Positions 27,128 through 36,337 of a DNA stretch of 64,000 nucleotides are shown one piece after another. Positions within the stretch are counted from its first letter, which is position 1; each line of letters starts with the position of its first letter. The stretch is taken from contig NZ_JXKM01000009.1 in the NCBI RefSeq assembly GCF_001885905.1, forward strand, positions 24,315 to 88,314, read 5' to 3'. A program made the translations under genes and the position numbers. The notes beneath the pieces were generated by a model. The model was not told where the DNA came from. It did not search any database and saw nothing but the letters and a program-made list of their open reading frames with translations. Origin of the DNA: Enterococcus devriesei (GTDB lineage Bacteria; Bacillota; Bacilli; Lactobacillales; Enterococcaceae).

Positions 27128-27165
27128 AAAAAAAGGTATGACTGTCTTCAGTCATACCTTTTTTT
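27128..27165 (+). terminator. Terminator of acnA-icd
   Basis: A 17-bp perfect stem (27128-27144 with 27149-27165), loop TCTT, T7 tail. Confidence 0.92.
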
Positions 27166-27174
27166 CATGAATAG

Positions 27175-27207
27175 AGTGGGTGTCAAAAGGAATTTTCGAC
27201 ACCCACT
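27175..27207. other. GC-rich hairpin near the end of the 75-aa gene
   Basis: A 10-bp perfect stem AGTGGGTGTC/GACACCCACT (27175-27184 with 27198-27207) between two convergent genes, with no clear T-run on either side. It could be a weak terminator or an mRNA 3'-end structure. Confidence 0.4.
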
Positions 27208-27219
27208 TTACTTACTTTT

Positions 27220-27447
27220 TTAGCTAAAAAATCGATTGTTTGTAACGATGCCTGTTACTTCACTGTATTTAATTAATACTTGGCCTTCGACTTGATCAAT
27301 TTTATCTACATCTAATCCATAGAAACGCTCGACATTAACAACACAGCCGCCGTCTTCTTTCCGTAGAACCTCTCCAATAATTGGTCGAGCAAAGTCCGTT
27401 TTACGACACTCATAGCTCTCTCCGATAATAACTGCCTCTTTATTCAT
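27220..27447 (-). CDS. Small protein, possibly DUF2187 (YkvS-like)
   Basis: A 75-residue protein with the look of the small beta-barrel YkvS/DUF2187 family (ARPIIGEVLRKEDGGCVVNV, then GLDVDKIDQ and QVLIKYSEV). The call is by pattern only. GGGGG precedes the ATG. No signal or membrane segment. Function unknown. Confidence 0.55.
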   Translation of the reverse strand: MNKEAVIIGESYECRKTDFARPIIGEVLRKEDGGCVVNVERFYGLDVDKIDQVEGQVLIKYSEVTGIVTNNRFFS

Positions 27448-27557
27448 CGAAATCCCCCTTAAAAGTTTTACTACACTTATATCGTAGCATTAAGTGGGTT
27501 AAAAAGCTACATTAAGCGTGTTATTTCTTCGAATAAATAGCATTATACGCATTATTC

Positions 27558-28040
27558 TTAATTTAAGCTGATACTTTCCATTAATAATGCTACATATTGC
27601 TCTAAATAAAATTGATCAATCTGATTGTACATACCGACTTCTGAACTATCAAGATCTAGTACACCAATCAGTTGGTCACCTTTCTTCATAGGAACGACAA
27701 TTTCCGAACGAGCCGCTGAGTCGCAGGCAATATAATTTTTATGTTCCAAAACATTTTCAACGATTAATGTTTGATTCTTCTCAGCAGCTTCGCCACAAAC
27801 GCCTTTGCCCATTGCGATATGCACGCAAGAAACATTTCCTTGAAACGGCCCTAAGATCAACTCATCTTCTTTAAATAAATAATACCCAGCAAAAACAGTC
27901 TCTTGTAAAGTTTGATTTAACAAAGCTGAAGAGTTCGCTAAATTCGCGATCAAATCACTTTCTCCTTCAAGCAACGCTTTTTGCTGCAACAGCAGTAATT
28001 GATACGCCGCTTCTTTTCCCTCTTGATTTTTCCAACTCAT
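27558..28040 (-). CDS. msrC: Free methionine-(R)-sulfoxide reductase (GAF domain)
   Basis: A 160-residue single-GAF protein with the three family cysteines: Cys72 (NVSCVHIAMG), Cys82 (GKGVCGEAA) and Cys106 (NYIACDSAARSEIVVP). These are the residues of fRMsr, which reduces free Met-R-sulfoxide with thioredoxin; DLDSSEVG near the C-terminus is typical. CAGGAGGAC precedes the ATG. Cytoplasmic antioxidant repair. Confidence 0.88.
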   Translation of the reverse strand: MSWKNQEGKEAAYQLLLLQQKALLEGESDLIANLANSSALLNQTLQETVFAGYYLFKEDELILGPFQGNVSCVHIAMGKGVCGEAAEKNQTLIVENVLEHKNYIACDSAARSEIVVPMKKGDQLIGVLDLDSSEVGMYNQIDQFYLEQYVALLMESISLN

Positions 28041-28339
28041 TTGATAGTCCTCCTGCTTTCAAAAAAAATTTAAACAAATACTTCTTTCTGGCATTATTTT
28101 ACCGTAATTACCCGCAGAACTCCATTAATCCAGCGGCTTTTATTTAGCTTGGAACCAATGGAAATAGGCCACAATCAATAAATCGTACAGGTCAAGTAAC
28201 ATTCTGACTATTTCCCCCGTTTGAATATTTCATTCCCATTACAAACTATACGGTTAGATGAAAATTCGGCTACTTTAAACTTTTTATTCATAACTTCTTA
28301 TATAATTGAATCCGAAAGATGAAAAAAGTGAGGGAATCC

Positions 28340-29782
28340 ATGATTAAGTTGAAAAAGTACACGGCGTTGACGTTATGCGCTTTGACCTTAACTGCTACTC
28401 CTATTAGCGCGTTAGCAGATGAATATGATCAAAAAATTGCTGATCAAGATAGAAAAATCTCAGAATTGCAACAAACAGAACAATCCGCGGAAGAACAAAA
28501 GGCTGCATTAGAACAGCAAGTTGCCGCTGTTGAAAAAGAAGTCACCGATGTCTTGAAAGAAAAGACAGATGAAGAAAAAAAATTAAGCGACTTAACTAAA
28601 AAGATTGGGATTTTGCAAGAAAAGATTCAAAAGCGTGAAAAGCAGTTGAGAAGTCAGGCACGTGACGTGCAAACTAAAAACCAAGCGACTTCCGTTGTCC
28701 ACGCCGTCATCGAATCAGATTCGATCGGTGAAGCGGTTAAGAAAACAATGGCTGTTTCAACGATGTTAACAGCTAGTAAAAATATCATGGAACAGCAAAC
28801 CAAAGACAAGGCAGAATTAGAAACGCTTGAAAAAGAAGCCGAACAGCGCCTAGTCGTGATTAATCAAAAGACTGAAGAACTAAAAGCCAAGCAAGAAAAA
28901 CTCGTCCAAACAAAATTGGATCAACAAGTTAAAATAAATGCGCTTCAAGCCAGCATCGCCACTGAAAAAGGGCAAAAAGAGAAATACGAAAAACAAAAAG
29001 AAGAGGCTGAGAAAAAACGTCAAGCCGCTTTGAAAGCTTTAGAAGAACAACGTAAAAAAGAAGCTGAAGCCCGTGAAAAGGCCCAAGCAGAAGCTGAAAA
29101 ACAAGCGAAGCAAGCAGCTGAAGAAGCTCAAAAAGCGGCTGAAGAGGCCGAAAGACAAGCCGCTGAAGCCGAGAGTGCAAAACAAAAACAAGCCGCTGAA
29201 ATCGCACAATTAGAAGCACAGCGTCAAGCAGCAGAAGCCAAACAACAACAGCAGCAAACGGAGACAGTTACTAATCCCTCTGCTGTGCAAGTAACGACAA
29301 ACCCAGCAACAACTGACACCCCTGTTACACCAAGTCTCACCACACCTAAAGAATCAGAATCAAAATCAGTCTCTAATAGCAGCGGCTGGGCATCACCGTT
29401 ATCAATCGGTTTAATTGTTACCAGCCCTTTTGGTCCCCGGATAGACCCAACTGGTGCTTCTGGTACCCAGCATGACGGCATCGATTTTGCCGGCTCTGCA
29501 GGAACGCCGATCCTTGCTACAAAAGCCGGAACAGTCGTAGAAGCCAGCTTCCACTGGTCCGCTGGAAATCATGTAATTATCAAGCATCCAGATGGTTACT
29601 ACTCTTATTATATGCATTTAGTATCTGCCGCTAATGTCAGCGTCGGTCAATCCGTCACTGCTGGCCAAGTTCTTGGCGGTATGGGTACCACTGGTAACTC
29701 AACTGGCGTCCACCTACACTTTGGCGTCTCTACGGCATTATGGTCTGGCTTTGTAAATCCAGGCCCGTTACTAGGCGTCTAA
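28340..29782 (+). CDS. Secreted M23 peptidoglycan endopeptidase with PcsB-like coiled coil
   Basis: 480 residues. A signal peptide (residues 1-26, ending ISALA) is followed by a long coiled coil with Lys/Glu/Ala repeats (about 30-300) and a Thr/Ser/Pro/Gln linker. The C-terminal LytM/M23 domain has zinc motifs HDGID and HLHFG plus the YYMHL His. It is predicted to cut peptide cross-links in the septum, with the coiled coil mediating regulation (as in PcsB/EnvC with FtsEX). GAGGGA fixes the start at 28340 rather than 28319. Monocistronic. Confidence 0.88.
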   Translation: MIKLKKYTALTLCALTLTATPISALADEYDQKIADQDRKISELQQTEQSAEEQKAALEQQVAAVEKEVTDVLKEKTDEEKKLSDLTKKIGILQEKIQKREKQLRSQARDVQTKNQATSVVHAVIESDSIGEAVKKTMAVSTMLTASKNIMEQQTKDKAELETLEKEAEQRLVVINQKTEELKAKQEKLVQTKLDQQVKINALQASIATEKGQKEKYEKQKEEAEKKRQAALKALEEQRKKEAEAREKAQAEAEKQAKQAAEEAQKAAEEAERQAAEAESAKQKQAAEIAQLEAQRQAAEAKQQQQQTETVTNPSAVQVTTNPATTDTPVTPSLTTPKESESKSVSNSSGWASPLSIGLIVTSPFGPRIDPTGASGTQHDGIDFAGSAGTPILATKAGTVVEASFHWSAGNHVIIKHPDGYYSYYMHLVSAANVSVGQSVTAGQVLGGMGTTGNSTGVHLHFGVSTALWSGFVNPGPLLGV

Positions 29783-29807
29783 TCGTAAAATTGATATCTG
29801 TACAAAC

Positions 29808-29841
29808 AAAGAGCCGTTCACGAAATGTGAACGGCTCTTTT
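29808..29841. terminator. Bidirectional terminator between M23 gene and aldB
   Basis: A 14-bp stem AAAGAGCCGTTCAC/GTGAACGGCTCTTT with loop GAAAT and TTTT; it ends just before the convergent aldB stop. Confidence 0.88.
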
Positions 29842-29842
29842 C

Positions 29843-30556
29843 TTATTCTGCTTCTTCAATATCTTTTGAAATATCGTCAAGCTTGATTTCATTTTCTAAA
29901 TAATCGGTATTTTCTGTTGGGAAATGTTGGCGGAACTCAGCTAATTCCATCAACTCAACTTTCCCCTCTGTTAACTCAAAATCAAGGACGTGACCACCGA
30001 ATTGACGATCATCGCTAATAAAGTGTAGATGGAAGCCCGCTGCTGCAGCTCCTTGGAATAAATTTGGCGTGAAGAAGCCGACGATTGTCCCAGAAATTTC
30101 ATCTGCAGAAAATTCTGGCTGATGTCTTGCAATCTCCACGAAGCGCGGATAAGGCTTCTTTTGCTTAGGCGCGACCCGCACATGCATATGTTTGAAAGTA
30201 CCGCTGATTTTCACCGCTGAAAACAAATTGTGGCTGATTTTTTCTAAGATACGGTCCTTCACTGCCTTATCTGAAAGCTCAGCTAATGAAAAATCCTCAT
30301 CTGTTTGAAAAGTTGTTACCGCAGCGTAAGGAGTAAGCTCATCGCCTGCTAGTTGATTGATCACACCTGTTTCATCTGCATGATACACGACACCATCAAG
30401 GATGATCACTTCCCCATTTGATCCTTCCAATGTGCCTAAACCAAAATCACCGTAATGCAGCAATTCACCGATTTTTTCCGTACCATCCATTAAATCTTGC
30501 ATCAATCCACCAAGTGTTCCATGTTGGTAAATATAACTTTTTGTTTTCACTGTCAT
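29843..30556 (-). CDS. aldB: Alpha-acetolactate decarboxylase
   Basis: A 237-residue zinc enzyme turning acetolactate into acetoin. The zinc site GFHLHFISDDRQFGGHVLDF and the N-terminal HGTLGGLMQDLMDGT, GDFGLGTLEGSNGE and ISGTFKHMHVRVAP segments are intact. It lies 55 bases downstream of alsS in the same direction, forming the acetoin operon that disposes of pyruvate without acidification. Cytoplasmic. Confidence 0.93.
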   Translation of the reverse strand: MTVKTKSYIYQHGTLGGLMQDLMDGTEKIGELLHYGDFGLGTLEGSNGEVIILDGVVYHADETGVINQLAGDELTPYAAVTTFQTDEDFSLAELSDKAVKDRILEKISHNLFSAVKISGTFKHMHVRVAPKQKKPYPRFVEIARHQPEFSADEISGTIVGFFTPNLFQGAAAAGFHLHFISDDRQFGGHVLDFELTEGKVELMELAEFRQHFPTENTDYLENEIKLDDISKDIEEAE

Positions 30557-30611
30557 AATTAGTCCCTCCTACTTGCCGTCAGTCTACTCACCTATCAAGT
30601 CAATCGGCTGT

Positions 30612-32264
30612 TTAATAAAATTGATCGGGCAAGATCGTTTTTCCTAATTCTTTGTTGTCGCTGTAATCGATTGGAATATCAATAATCACTGGACCATCGG
30701 TTTGCAAGCCTTCTTGAATTGCAGCTTCCAATTCTGCCTGAGATGTCGCACGGAGACCCTTGGCCCCGAATGCTTCCGCATATTTTACAAAATCAACTGG
30801 ACCAAAATGAACACCAGAAGATCGATCGTATTTCATTTCTTCTTGGAATTCCACCATATTGTAACTGCCATCGTTCCAAATCAAATGAATAATTTTTTGC
30901 TTCAATCGAACGGCTGTTTCCAGCTCTTGAGCGGAGAATAAGAAACCGCCGTCTCCGGAGATTGAAAAGATCTGGGTATTTGGTCGAACTAAAGCTGCGG
31001 AGATGGCCCATGGCAAGGCCACACCAAGGGTTTGCATCCCATTACTGAACAATAGATGACGTGGTTCGTAACTGCGGAAATGGCGTGCCATCCAAATATA
31101 ATGGCTACCAACATCGACTGTTACGGTCATCTCATCACTGACATTTTTTTGCAAAGTATCGATGACCGCTAACGGATGCACTCGACCCTCAACAGAAGCA
31201 AAGTGCTTATTGCCATTTTCTAATTTGTCTTGCAGCGTAGTCAAATAATGGACTGCATCTTCAGACAATTCATAATGATCGATCGCTTCACTTAAGTTTT
31301 TCATCGTTTTAGCGATACTACCGATCAATTCTACCTCTGGTTGCATGTATTGATCGATTTCCATCGGTACCTCATCTATTACTACAATACGCGCATCCTT
31401 CTCCGCATTCCAATTTCGTGCTTCGTATTCGATTGGATCATAACCCACTGCAAGCACGAGATCACTGCGTTTTAATAGCATATCTCCTGGTTGGTTACGG
31501 AACAAACCAACACGACCAAAGAAATGATTTTCTAATTCACGTGAGATAATTCCCGCTCCTTGAAAAGTTTCAACAACTGGCAAACCGGTTTTTTCTACTA
31601 ATTTGCGAATGGCTCGGGTTTCATTTTCACCTGAAGCGCGCATTCCAACCAGTAGGACGGGCAATTTTGCTTCTTTGATCCGTTGAATCAAATCCTGAAT
31701 GTCTTCTGTTGAAGCAGCCCCTAAAATTGGAGCAGATAAGGGATTAATCGCTGCTCCCTTCACCTCGCCATCGGTCACATCTTGCGGGATTGAAAGGAAG
31801 CTTGCACCTTTTTTAGCAGTCTTCGCGATGCGATAGGCATTCGCAATACTTTCTGATAATGTTTCAGGATCTTGAATCTCAGAACTATATTTTGTAATTG
31901 GGGCAAATAGAGCTGCATTGTCCATGCTTTGATGAGTCAGTTTTGATAAATCGGACCGTTTTACTTGTCCAGCCAAAGCTAAAACAGGATCGCCTTCCGC
32001 TGTAGCAGTCACTAACCCGGTTGCTAAATTACTTGCACCCGGTCCACTAGTTGCGATAACCACACCGGGTTCGCCAGTCAAACGGCCGATTGCTTGTGCC
32101 ATAAAAGCCGCATTTTGTTCGTGACGAGCTAAAATTAATTGCGGGCCATGATCTTCTAATGTATCGAAAACGCCGTCGATCTTGGCGCCGGGAATTCCAA
32201 AAATAAATGGAACATTATGATTTTCTAAACTTCTAACAATGATTTCTGCACCTTTTTTATTCAC
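30612..32264 (-). CDS. alsS: Acetolactate synthase, catabolic (AlsS/BudB)
   Basis: A 550-residue ThDP enzyme joining two pyruvates. ThDP-binding Glu ([17 protein letters not shown]) and the [17 protein letters not shown]...NDGSYNMV metal/ThDP motif are present. Absence of an adjoining ilvN regulatory-subunit gene plus linkage to aldB points to the catabolic, FAD-independent form. AGGAG lies 10 bases before a GTG start at 32264 (VNKKGAEI); the longer frame to 32294 crosses that ribosome site. Confidence 0.93.
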   Translation of the reverse strand: MNKKGAEIIVRSLENHNVPFIFGIPGAKIDGVFDTLEDHGPQLILARHEQNAAFMAQAIGRLTGEPGVVIATSGPGASNLATGLVTATAEGDPVLALAGQVKRSDLSKLTHQSMDNAALFAPITKYSSEIQDPETLSESIANAYRIAKTAKKGASFLSIPQDVTDGEVKGAAINPLSAPILGAASTEDIQDLIQRIKEAKLPVLLVGMRASGENETRAIRKLVEKTGLPVVETFQGAGIISRELENHFFGRVGLFRNQPGDMLLKRSDLVLAVGYDPIEYEARNWNAEKDARIVVIDEVPMEIDQYMQPEVELIGSIAKTMKNLSEAIDHYELSEDAVHYLTTLQDKLENGNKHFASVEGRVHPLAVIDTLQKNVSDEMTVTVDVGSHYIWMARHFRSYEPRHLLFSNGMQTLGVALPWAISAALVRPNTQIFSISGDGGFLFSAQELETAVRLKQKIIHLIWNDGSYNMVEFQEEMKYDRSSGVHFGPVDFVKYAEAFGAKGLRATSQAELEAAIQEGLQTDGPVIIDIPIDYSDNKELGKTILPDQFY

Positions 32265-32410
32265 TGTATTACATCTCCTAAAAATCTGTATCATTTACAA
32301 TTGGTAATATACCATCTATTCTTTTATATATCAAGAATGAAACACTTTATAATATTGTTTTTCGGAAACTATTCATATTCGTACAGAAAATAGATTGATT
32401 TTTGACAAAA

Positions 32411-32437
32411 TAAAAAAGGAATGGATTGTTCCACTCC
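32411..32437 (-). terminator. Terminator of trmO
   Basis: On the minus strand, an 8-bp stem with one G-T pair (32430-32437 with 32418-32425) and a 4-base loop, then TTTTTT. Confidence 0.65.
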
Positions 32438-32456
32438 GAAAACGTCTAACGATCGT

Positions 32457-32921
32457 TTATTCTGTAAAATTAAACTCAGCTGCCCAGTCGAAATCACCGG
32501 AACTTTCGTAACTTTGCGGCCAATGCTGACACCAGTCAGGTCCTTGAAAATTTTCTAAAACATCCGAACTTGGAGTATAAGGCTTAATATCCAAAATCGG
32601 GCTGCCCTCTTCCGCGTCTAAATAGTCCAAATAAACTTTGTTTGCTTGGAGCTTGAGAATTTTTGCGGCTGACAAAGCGATTGGGTTAGGCCGAAGCGGT
32701 CCTCGTGTCGCAAATGTGCCTAATTTTTCAGGGCCATTTGTATATGGTTTGCTGATCGTCGCCTCTCGCAATTCTGGAATATCTAAATGATGGAACCAAT
32801 AGAGAACATACAGATGACTAAAATCATCCAGTCCAACCAGACCTTCTTGATATTCTGGCAGAAGCTCCAAATAAACAGCACCATTGTCTTGTTTCACTTT
32901 ACCGATTTCTTTTATTTCCAT
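32457..32921 (-). CDS. trmO: tRNA (N6-threonylcarbamoyl-A37)-N6-methyltransferase (TrmO/TsaA)
   Basis: 154 residues. The single-sheet beta-barrel SAM enzyme family is recognised by GLVGLDDFSHLYVLYWFH, GTFATRGPLRPNPIALS and LDYLDAEEGSPILDIKPY. It methylates t6A37 in some tRNAs. The family domain is complete though the protein is shorter than E. coli TrmO (which has a C-terminal extension). Same strand as the MerR gene upstream, 35 bases apart, so possibly co-transcribed. Confidence 0.85.
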   Translation of the reverse strand: MEIKEIGKVKQDNGAVYLELLPEYQEGLVGLDDFSHLYVLYWFHHLDIPELREATISKPYTNGPEKLGTFATRGPLRPNPIALSAAKILKLQANKVYLDYLDAEEGSPILDIKPYTPSSDVLENFQGPDWCQHWPQSYESSGDFDWAAEFNFTE

Positions 32922-32956
32922 AATAAATCCCCCAACTATTTATTGAGTCGCGACCT

Positions 32957-33802
32957 CTACTTAGAAGATAATTCCTCCCGTTGCGTGAGAGTCAAGGAAT
33001 TTAGGGGAATTTGTATTTCTGTTAGATAGTCTTCACTATTGTCCGTGTGTTCTGGTCCAACATGACAAATTTGACGAGCGGCTTTTTCCATCGTAAATTC
33101 CGGGTGGAGCTCTAACCACTGGGCAAAGGCTTCATAGGCCTCCGGCAATTGATGATAATTTCCTTTAACGAACAACGTTGCGGCAAACTTGATCGCCGTC
33201 AGTTGACGGCACTTTAAAGGCGGCTGCACCTCAGTCTTACGCCCCAGCAAAATAGCTAATTCGACATCGACGCCCTCTTCAAGATATTCCTGATCATGAA
33301 AAATAGTTAGACTTTTTTTTGGATCACTAGGATAAGCAATTTTTTGATCCTTCAATTGCTCAATGAATTCTTCCCAAAAAAGCCCTTCATGATAAAAAGT
33401 TTTTAATTTTTTGCGATAGCTGATGACTTGAAAAGCCGGAATTGATTTGATTGATATTTGATAGTTTTTTTGTTGCTGCATCCGTTTGAGCATTCGCTGA
33501 ATCTGCTGCTGTCGAAAACGATCTTGTTGAATTTCTTGCTCGATCACTCGTTCTTTTTCTAGTAGTGCGGCTGTCATGATCTCAGCATCTTGCTGGATCA
33601 AAATTTTGATTTCCTTTAAAGAAAACTTCAGCTCCCGCAATAATACGATTTGGGCCAATACTTCTAACTGTTTAACGGAATAATAGCGATAGCCAGATTC
33701 GTGATCGATTTGTTTTGGATGGAGCAAACCAATCTCGTCGTAATGATGCAAGGTTCGAATGGATACTTGACCGAGTCGCGAAAACTCGCCGATTTTCAAC
33801 AT
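32957..33802 (-). CDS. MerR-family regulator with GyrI-like ligand-binding domain
   Basis: 281 residues. The N-terminal MerR helix-turn-helix (KIGEFSRLGQVSIRTLHHYDEIGLLHP) is followed by a dimerisation coiled coil (about 80-120) and a C-terminal GyrI-like effector domain of the BmrR/BltR kind. GGAGGTGGG fixes the start at ATG 33802. It is divergent from the SPL-family radical SAM gene. Ligand unknown; such proteins often respond to amphipathic cations. Confidence 0.85.
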   Translation of the reverse strand: MLKIGEFSRLGQVSIRTLHHYDEIGLLHPKQIDHESGYRYYSVKQLEVLAQIVLLRELKFSLKEIKILIQQDAEIMTAALLEKERVIEQEIQQDRFRQQQIQRMLKRMQQQKNYQISIKSIPAFQVISYRKKLKTFYHEGLFWEEFIEQLKDQKIAYPSDPKKSLTIFHDQEYLEEGVDVELAILLGRKTEVQPPLKCRQLTAIKFAATLFVKGNYHQLPEAYEAFAQWLELHPEFTMEKAARQICHVGPEHTDNSEDYLTEIQIPLNSLTLTQREELSSK

Positions 33803-33840
33803 AAACCCACCTCCGCTATTCATTATACCGAGACTTTCGA

Positions 33841-33869
33841 TTGTTATCACCTTGAATTTATGGGATAAT
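33841..33869 (+). promoter_or_regulatory. Promoter of the SPL-family radical SAM gene
   Basis: TTGTTA (33841-33846), a 17-base spacer, and GATAAT (33864-33869). A LexA-type box begins six bases downstream. Confidence 0.6.
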
Positions 33870-33874
33870 AAATA

Positions 33875-33888
33875 CGAACGCACGTTCA
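33875..33888. promoter_or_regulatory. LexA/DinR (SOS) box
   Basis: CGAACGCACGTTCA matches 13 of 14 positions of the Gram-positive LexA consensus CGAACRNRYGTTYC. It lies between the -10 and the ribosome site of the radical SAM gene, where a bound repressor would block transcription. Confidence 0.65.
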
Positions 33889-33899
33889 GGAGGTGTCGA

Positions 33900-34763
33900 A
33901 TGCATTATAAAGCATATAAAACTATCTTATCCCCTAAGAATGGGTTGAATCTTTTTCGTGGCTGTACTCACGGCTGTATTTATTGTGACAGTCGTAGTGA
34001 TTGCTATCAAATGGATCACCCTTTTGAAGATATTGAGATCAAGGCCAATGCCCTAGAAATTTTTGAACAGGAATTGCAACGGCGGCGGAAACCTTGCATG
34101 ATTGGCACCGGCGCTATGACCGATCCTTATATTCAATTAGAACCTCGTCTGCAAATCACTCGTGGCGCTCTTGAATTAATTGAAAAATATGAATTCGGGG
34201 TAGCGATTCAAACCAAATCCGCCCGCATTTTACGAGATTTGGATTTACTGACGGCGATCAACAAAAAAACTAAAGCGGTGGTGCAAATGACTTTGACCAC
34301 TTACGATGAAGACTTATGTAAAATTTTGGAGCCTTATGTTTCTACTACAAAAGAACGCTTTGAAACATTGATGCGTTTTAAATCGGTCGAGATTCCATCT
34401 GTTGTCTGGCTCTCTCCTATCTTGCCTTTTATTAATGACAGCAAGGAAAACTTGGAAGGGATTCTCGAATACTGTATCCAAGCGGGGGTCAAAGGAATCC
34501 TATGCTTTGGCTTTGGTGTGACCTTGCGAGCCGGCAATCGCGACTTTTTTTATCAGCAGCTAGACAAACACTTTCCTGGTATGAAGCAAAAATATCGCCT
34601 TACTTTTGGTGAAAACTATGTTTGCACCAGCCCTAACAACGATGACTTAATGTCTATTTTTAAGAACACCTGTCAAAAACATGGTATCCTTTACCAAACG
34701 GAAGACATTTTTCGCTATCTTCATACCTTTGAAGACAAGCGGGAGCAACTTTCTTTATTTTAA
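33900..34763 (+). CDS. Radical SAM protein, SPL (spore photoproduct lyase-like) family
   Basis: 287 residues. The [4Fe-4S] motif CTHGCIYC (Cys22, 26, 29) and the GTGAMTDPY and VAIQTKSARILRDLDLL segments match the SPL/COG1533 family, which includes photoproduct lyase and many uncharacterised members in non-sporulating bacteria. CAGGAGG fixes the start at ATG 33900; a longer frame to 33852 would run through the LexA box and ribosome site. Regulation by LexA suggests a DNA-damage role. The reaction itself is not known. Confidence 0.82.
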   Translation: MHYKAYKTILSPKNGLNLFRGCTHGCIYCDSRSDCYQMDHPFEDIEIKANALEIFEQELQRRRKPCMIGTGAMTDPYIQLEPRLQITRGALELIEKYEFGVAIQTKSARILRDLDLLTAINKKTKAVVQMTLTTYDEDLCKILEPYVSTTKERFETLMRFKSVEIPSVVWLSPILPFINDSKENLEGILEYCIQAGVKGILCFGFGVTLRAGNRDFFYQQLDKHFPGMKQKYRLTFGENYVCTSPNNDDLMSIFKNTCQKHGILYQTEDIFRYLHTFEDKREQLSLF

Positions 34764-34837
34764 AGTAAACAAAAGGCTTGCTCTGAAACTCGTTTCATAA
34801 ACTATACTGCTTTTGTAAAGAAAAAGGAGGAAGTTTT

Positions 34838-35110
34838 ATGAATACCTATATGAAGATTCAAAATACCGAAACACAAGAATATTTTCATGTTTCTCTAAAT
34901 TTTTCTGACCACCAGTTGACCCTCGTTCGAAGCCAAGGTCTGAAACGTCCCCTCACTGAAATATTGCAGTTGACCGACATCAGCAGCTTAGTCTTTGATG
35001 AATTTTTAGGTAGCCCGATTATTAGTTTCTTCTATAAAAATCGTCGCTATACCTTCTACGAATCTGGCCCTGCCGTGACCGAATACCTTAAAGAGAACTT
35101 AGCGGCTTAA
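34838..35110 (+). CDS. Hypothetical protein, 90 aa
   Basis: A small soluble protein with predicted beta-strands (SLNFSDHQLTLVRSQG, IISFFYKNRRYTFYES), perhaps a PH-like or barrel fold. AAGGAGGAAG precedes the ATG, so it is likely real. 34 bases upstream of a LacI-type regulator in the same direction, so possibly co-transcribed. No family recognised. Confidence 0.6.
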   Translation: MNTYMKIQNTETQEYFHVSLNFSDHQLTLVRSQGLKRPLTEILQLTDISSLVFDEFLGSPIISFFYKNRRYTFYESGPAVTEYLKENLAA

Positions 35111-35144
35111 ACATAGAATAAATCCTTGATTAAAGAGGTGTCCC

Positions 35145-36068
35145 ATGGCAAACATCCGTGATATCGCAAGAATTACCGGCTACTCGGTATCGACGATCTC
35201 CCGCGTCCTTAATAACCATCCATATGTAACCGAAGAAAAACGTGAAAAGGTACTGGCCGTCATGGCTGAGCTGAATTACGTTCCGAATCGCTCCGCGCAA
35301 AATTTGAGCTATGGAAAGACTAAGAATGTCGGGGTTGTCTTGCCTTTTATCAACCACGCTTATTACGATCAAATGCTCAGCGGGATCATGCAGGCGGCTT
35401 TTGACCACCGTTATCGAGTGAGCTTATTGCCGACGAATTATGATCAAGCGCTGGAAAAAAACTACTTAGACGAATTTGCTACCAAGACTTATGACGGACT
35501 GATTGTAACTACAAAAGCTAATCCCATCGATGTTTTTCAAGAATACCAACAGTACGGTCCAATCGTTTTTTGTGAGAATATTCCAGAGGCACCTGTGAGT
35601 TGTGTCTATTACAATTTAGAAAACTCTTTACGGGAAGCCTTTCATTATTTAAAAACGAAGGGCGTGAAACATTTAGGGATAACCTTAGGACGCAGTAAAA
35701 ATATTAGTCATAACTCGCAAGTAACGTTGCGGATCGCCAAGGAAGTCTTCCCAAACTTCGATGAATCGAATATTTTTTGGGACTGCTGTGTTCATACCCA
35801 AGATGGTGAAAAAGCCGCCGCATTTTTTAAACAGCGTTCCGTTGATGGCATTTTAACCAACGGCGATGAGGTAGCCGCCGTCATTTTGACTGAGTATGAA
35901 CGGAATGCTCCTTTAGTGATTGGTCGGGAAAATTTGTTGATCAGTAAATTAGCCGGCTTTCCTAGTATCAACCATCATTTAACTAAGGTTGGGAAGTTAG
36001 CCTTTGAAGCTTTTTTCCATAACAAACAAGAAAAGATTTGTGTTCCTCATGATTTTATTGAACGGTAA
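35145..36068 (+). CDS. LacI-family transcriptional regulator
   Basis: A 307-residue regulator, slightly shorter than the usual ~330. The LacI helix-turn-helix and hinge (NIRDIARITGYSVSTISRVLNN, with LNYVPNRSAQNL) precede a periplasmic-binding-protein-like domain (NVGVVLPFINHAYYDQMLSGI). The C-terminus ends soon after NHHLTKVGKLAFEAF. No sugar operon adjoins it; its targets are likely elsewhere. Followed by a terminator. Confidence 0.88.
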   Translation: MANIRDIARITGYSVSTISRVLNNHPYVTEEKREKVLAVMAELNYVPNRSAQNLSYGKTKNVGVVLPFINHAYYDQMLSGIMQAAFDHRYRVSLLPTNYDQALEKNYLDEFATKTYDGLIVTTKANPIDVFQEYQQYGPIVFCENIPEAPVSCVYYNLENSLREAFHYLKTKGVKHLGITLGRSKNISHNSQVTLRIAKEVFPNFDESNIFWDCCVHTQDGEKAAAFFKQRSVDGILTNGDEVAAVILTEYERNAPLVIGRENLLISKLAGFPSINHHLTKVGKLAFEAFFHNKQEKICVPHDFIER

Positions 36069-36071
36069 CAT

Positions 36072-36108
36072 CGAAACAGCCGATTGAAATTTTCAATCGG
36101 CTGTTTCG
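36072..36108 (+). terminator. Terminator of the LacI-family gene
   Basis: Near-perfect 18-bp inverted repeat (36072-36108) ending in a T-run; two bases after the stop codon. Confidence 0.88.
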
Positions 36109-36337
36109 GCTTTTTTATATAACGTTGTAAAAAGAATCATTATCTTTAAAATAACTTTAATGCAGCCTCTACTGCTAACTAAAACTATAAAGCTTCCTAC
36201 ATTAATACGATTTTGAAATTAGTCAGCACGGTTGTGCTAGCAAGTCTGACTTCTTTCAAAAATAAATTTTTGCTCTACAGTATATTAACGAAAGATTTTG
36301 TATGAATGCTTATTTTTTTCATTTCGTACAACTTTTT

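Noticed and set aside
28929..29219. 96-codon minus-strand ORF within the M23 gene
   Set aside because: Antisense shadow of the Lys/Glu/Ala-rich coiled coil, which is low in stop codons on the other strand.
36109..36337. Possible small RNA in the gap before the kinase gene, with an imperfect AGCAC...GTGCT hairpin
   Set aside because: The stem is short and there is no T-run or clear promoter; not enough to call an RNA gene.
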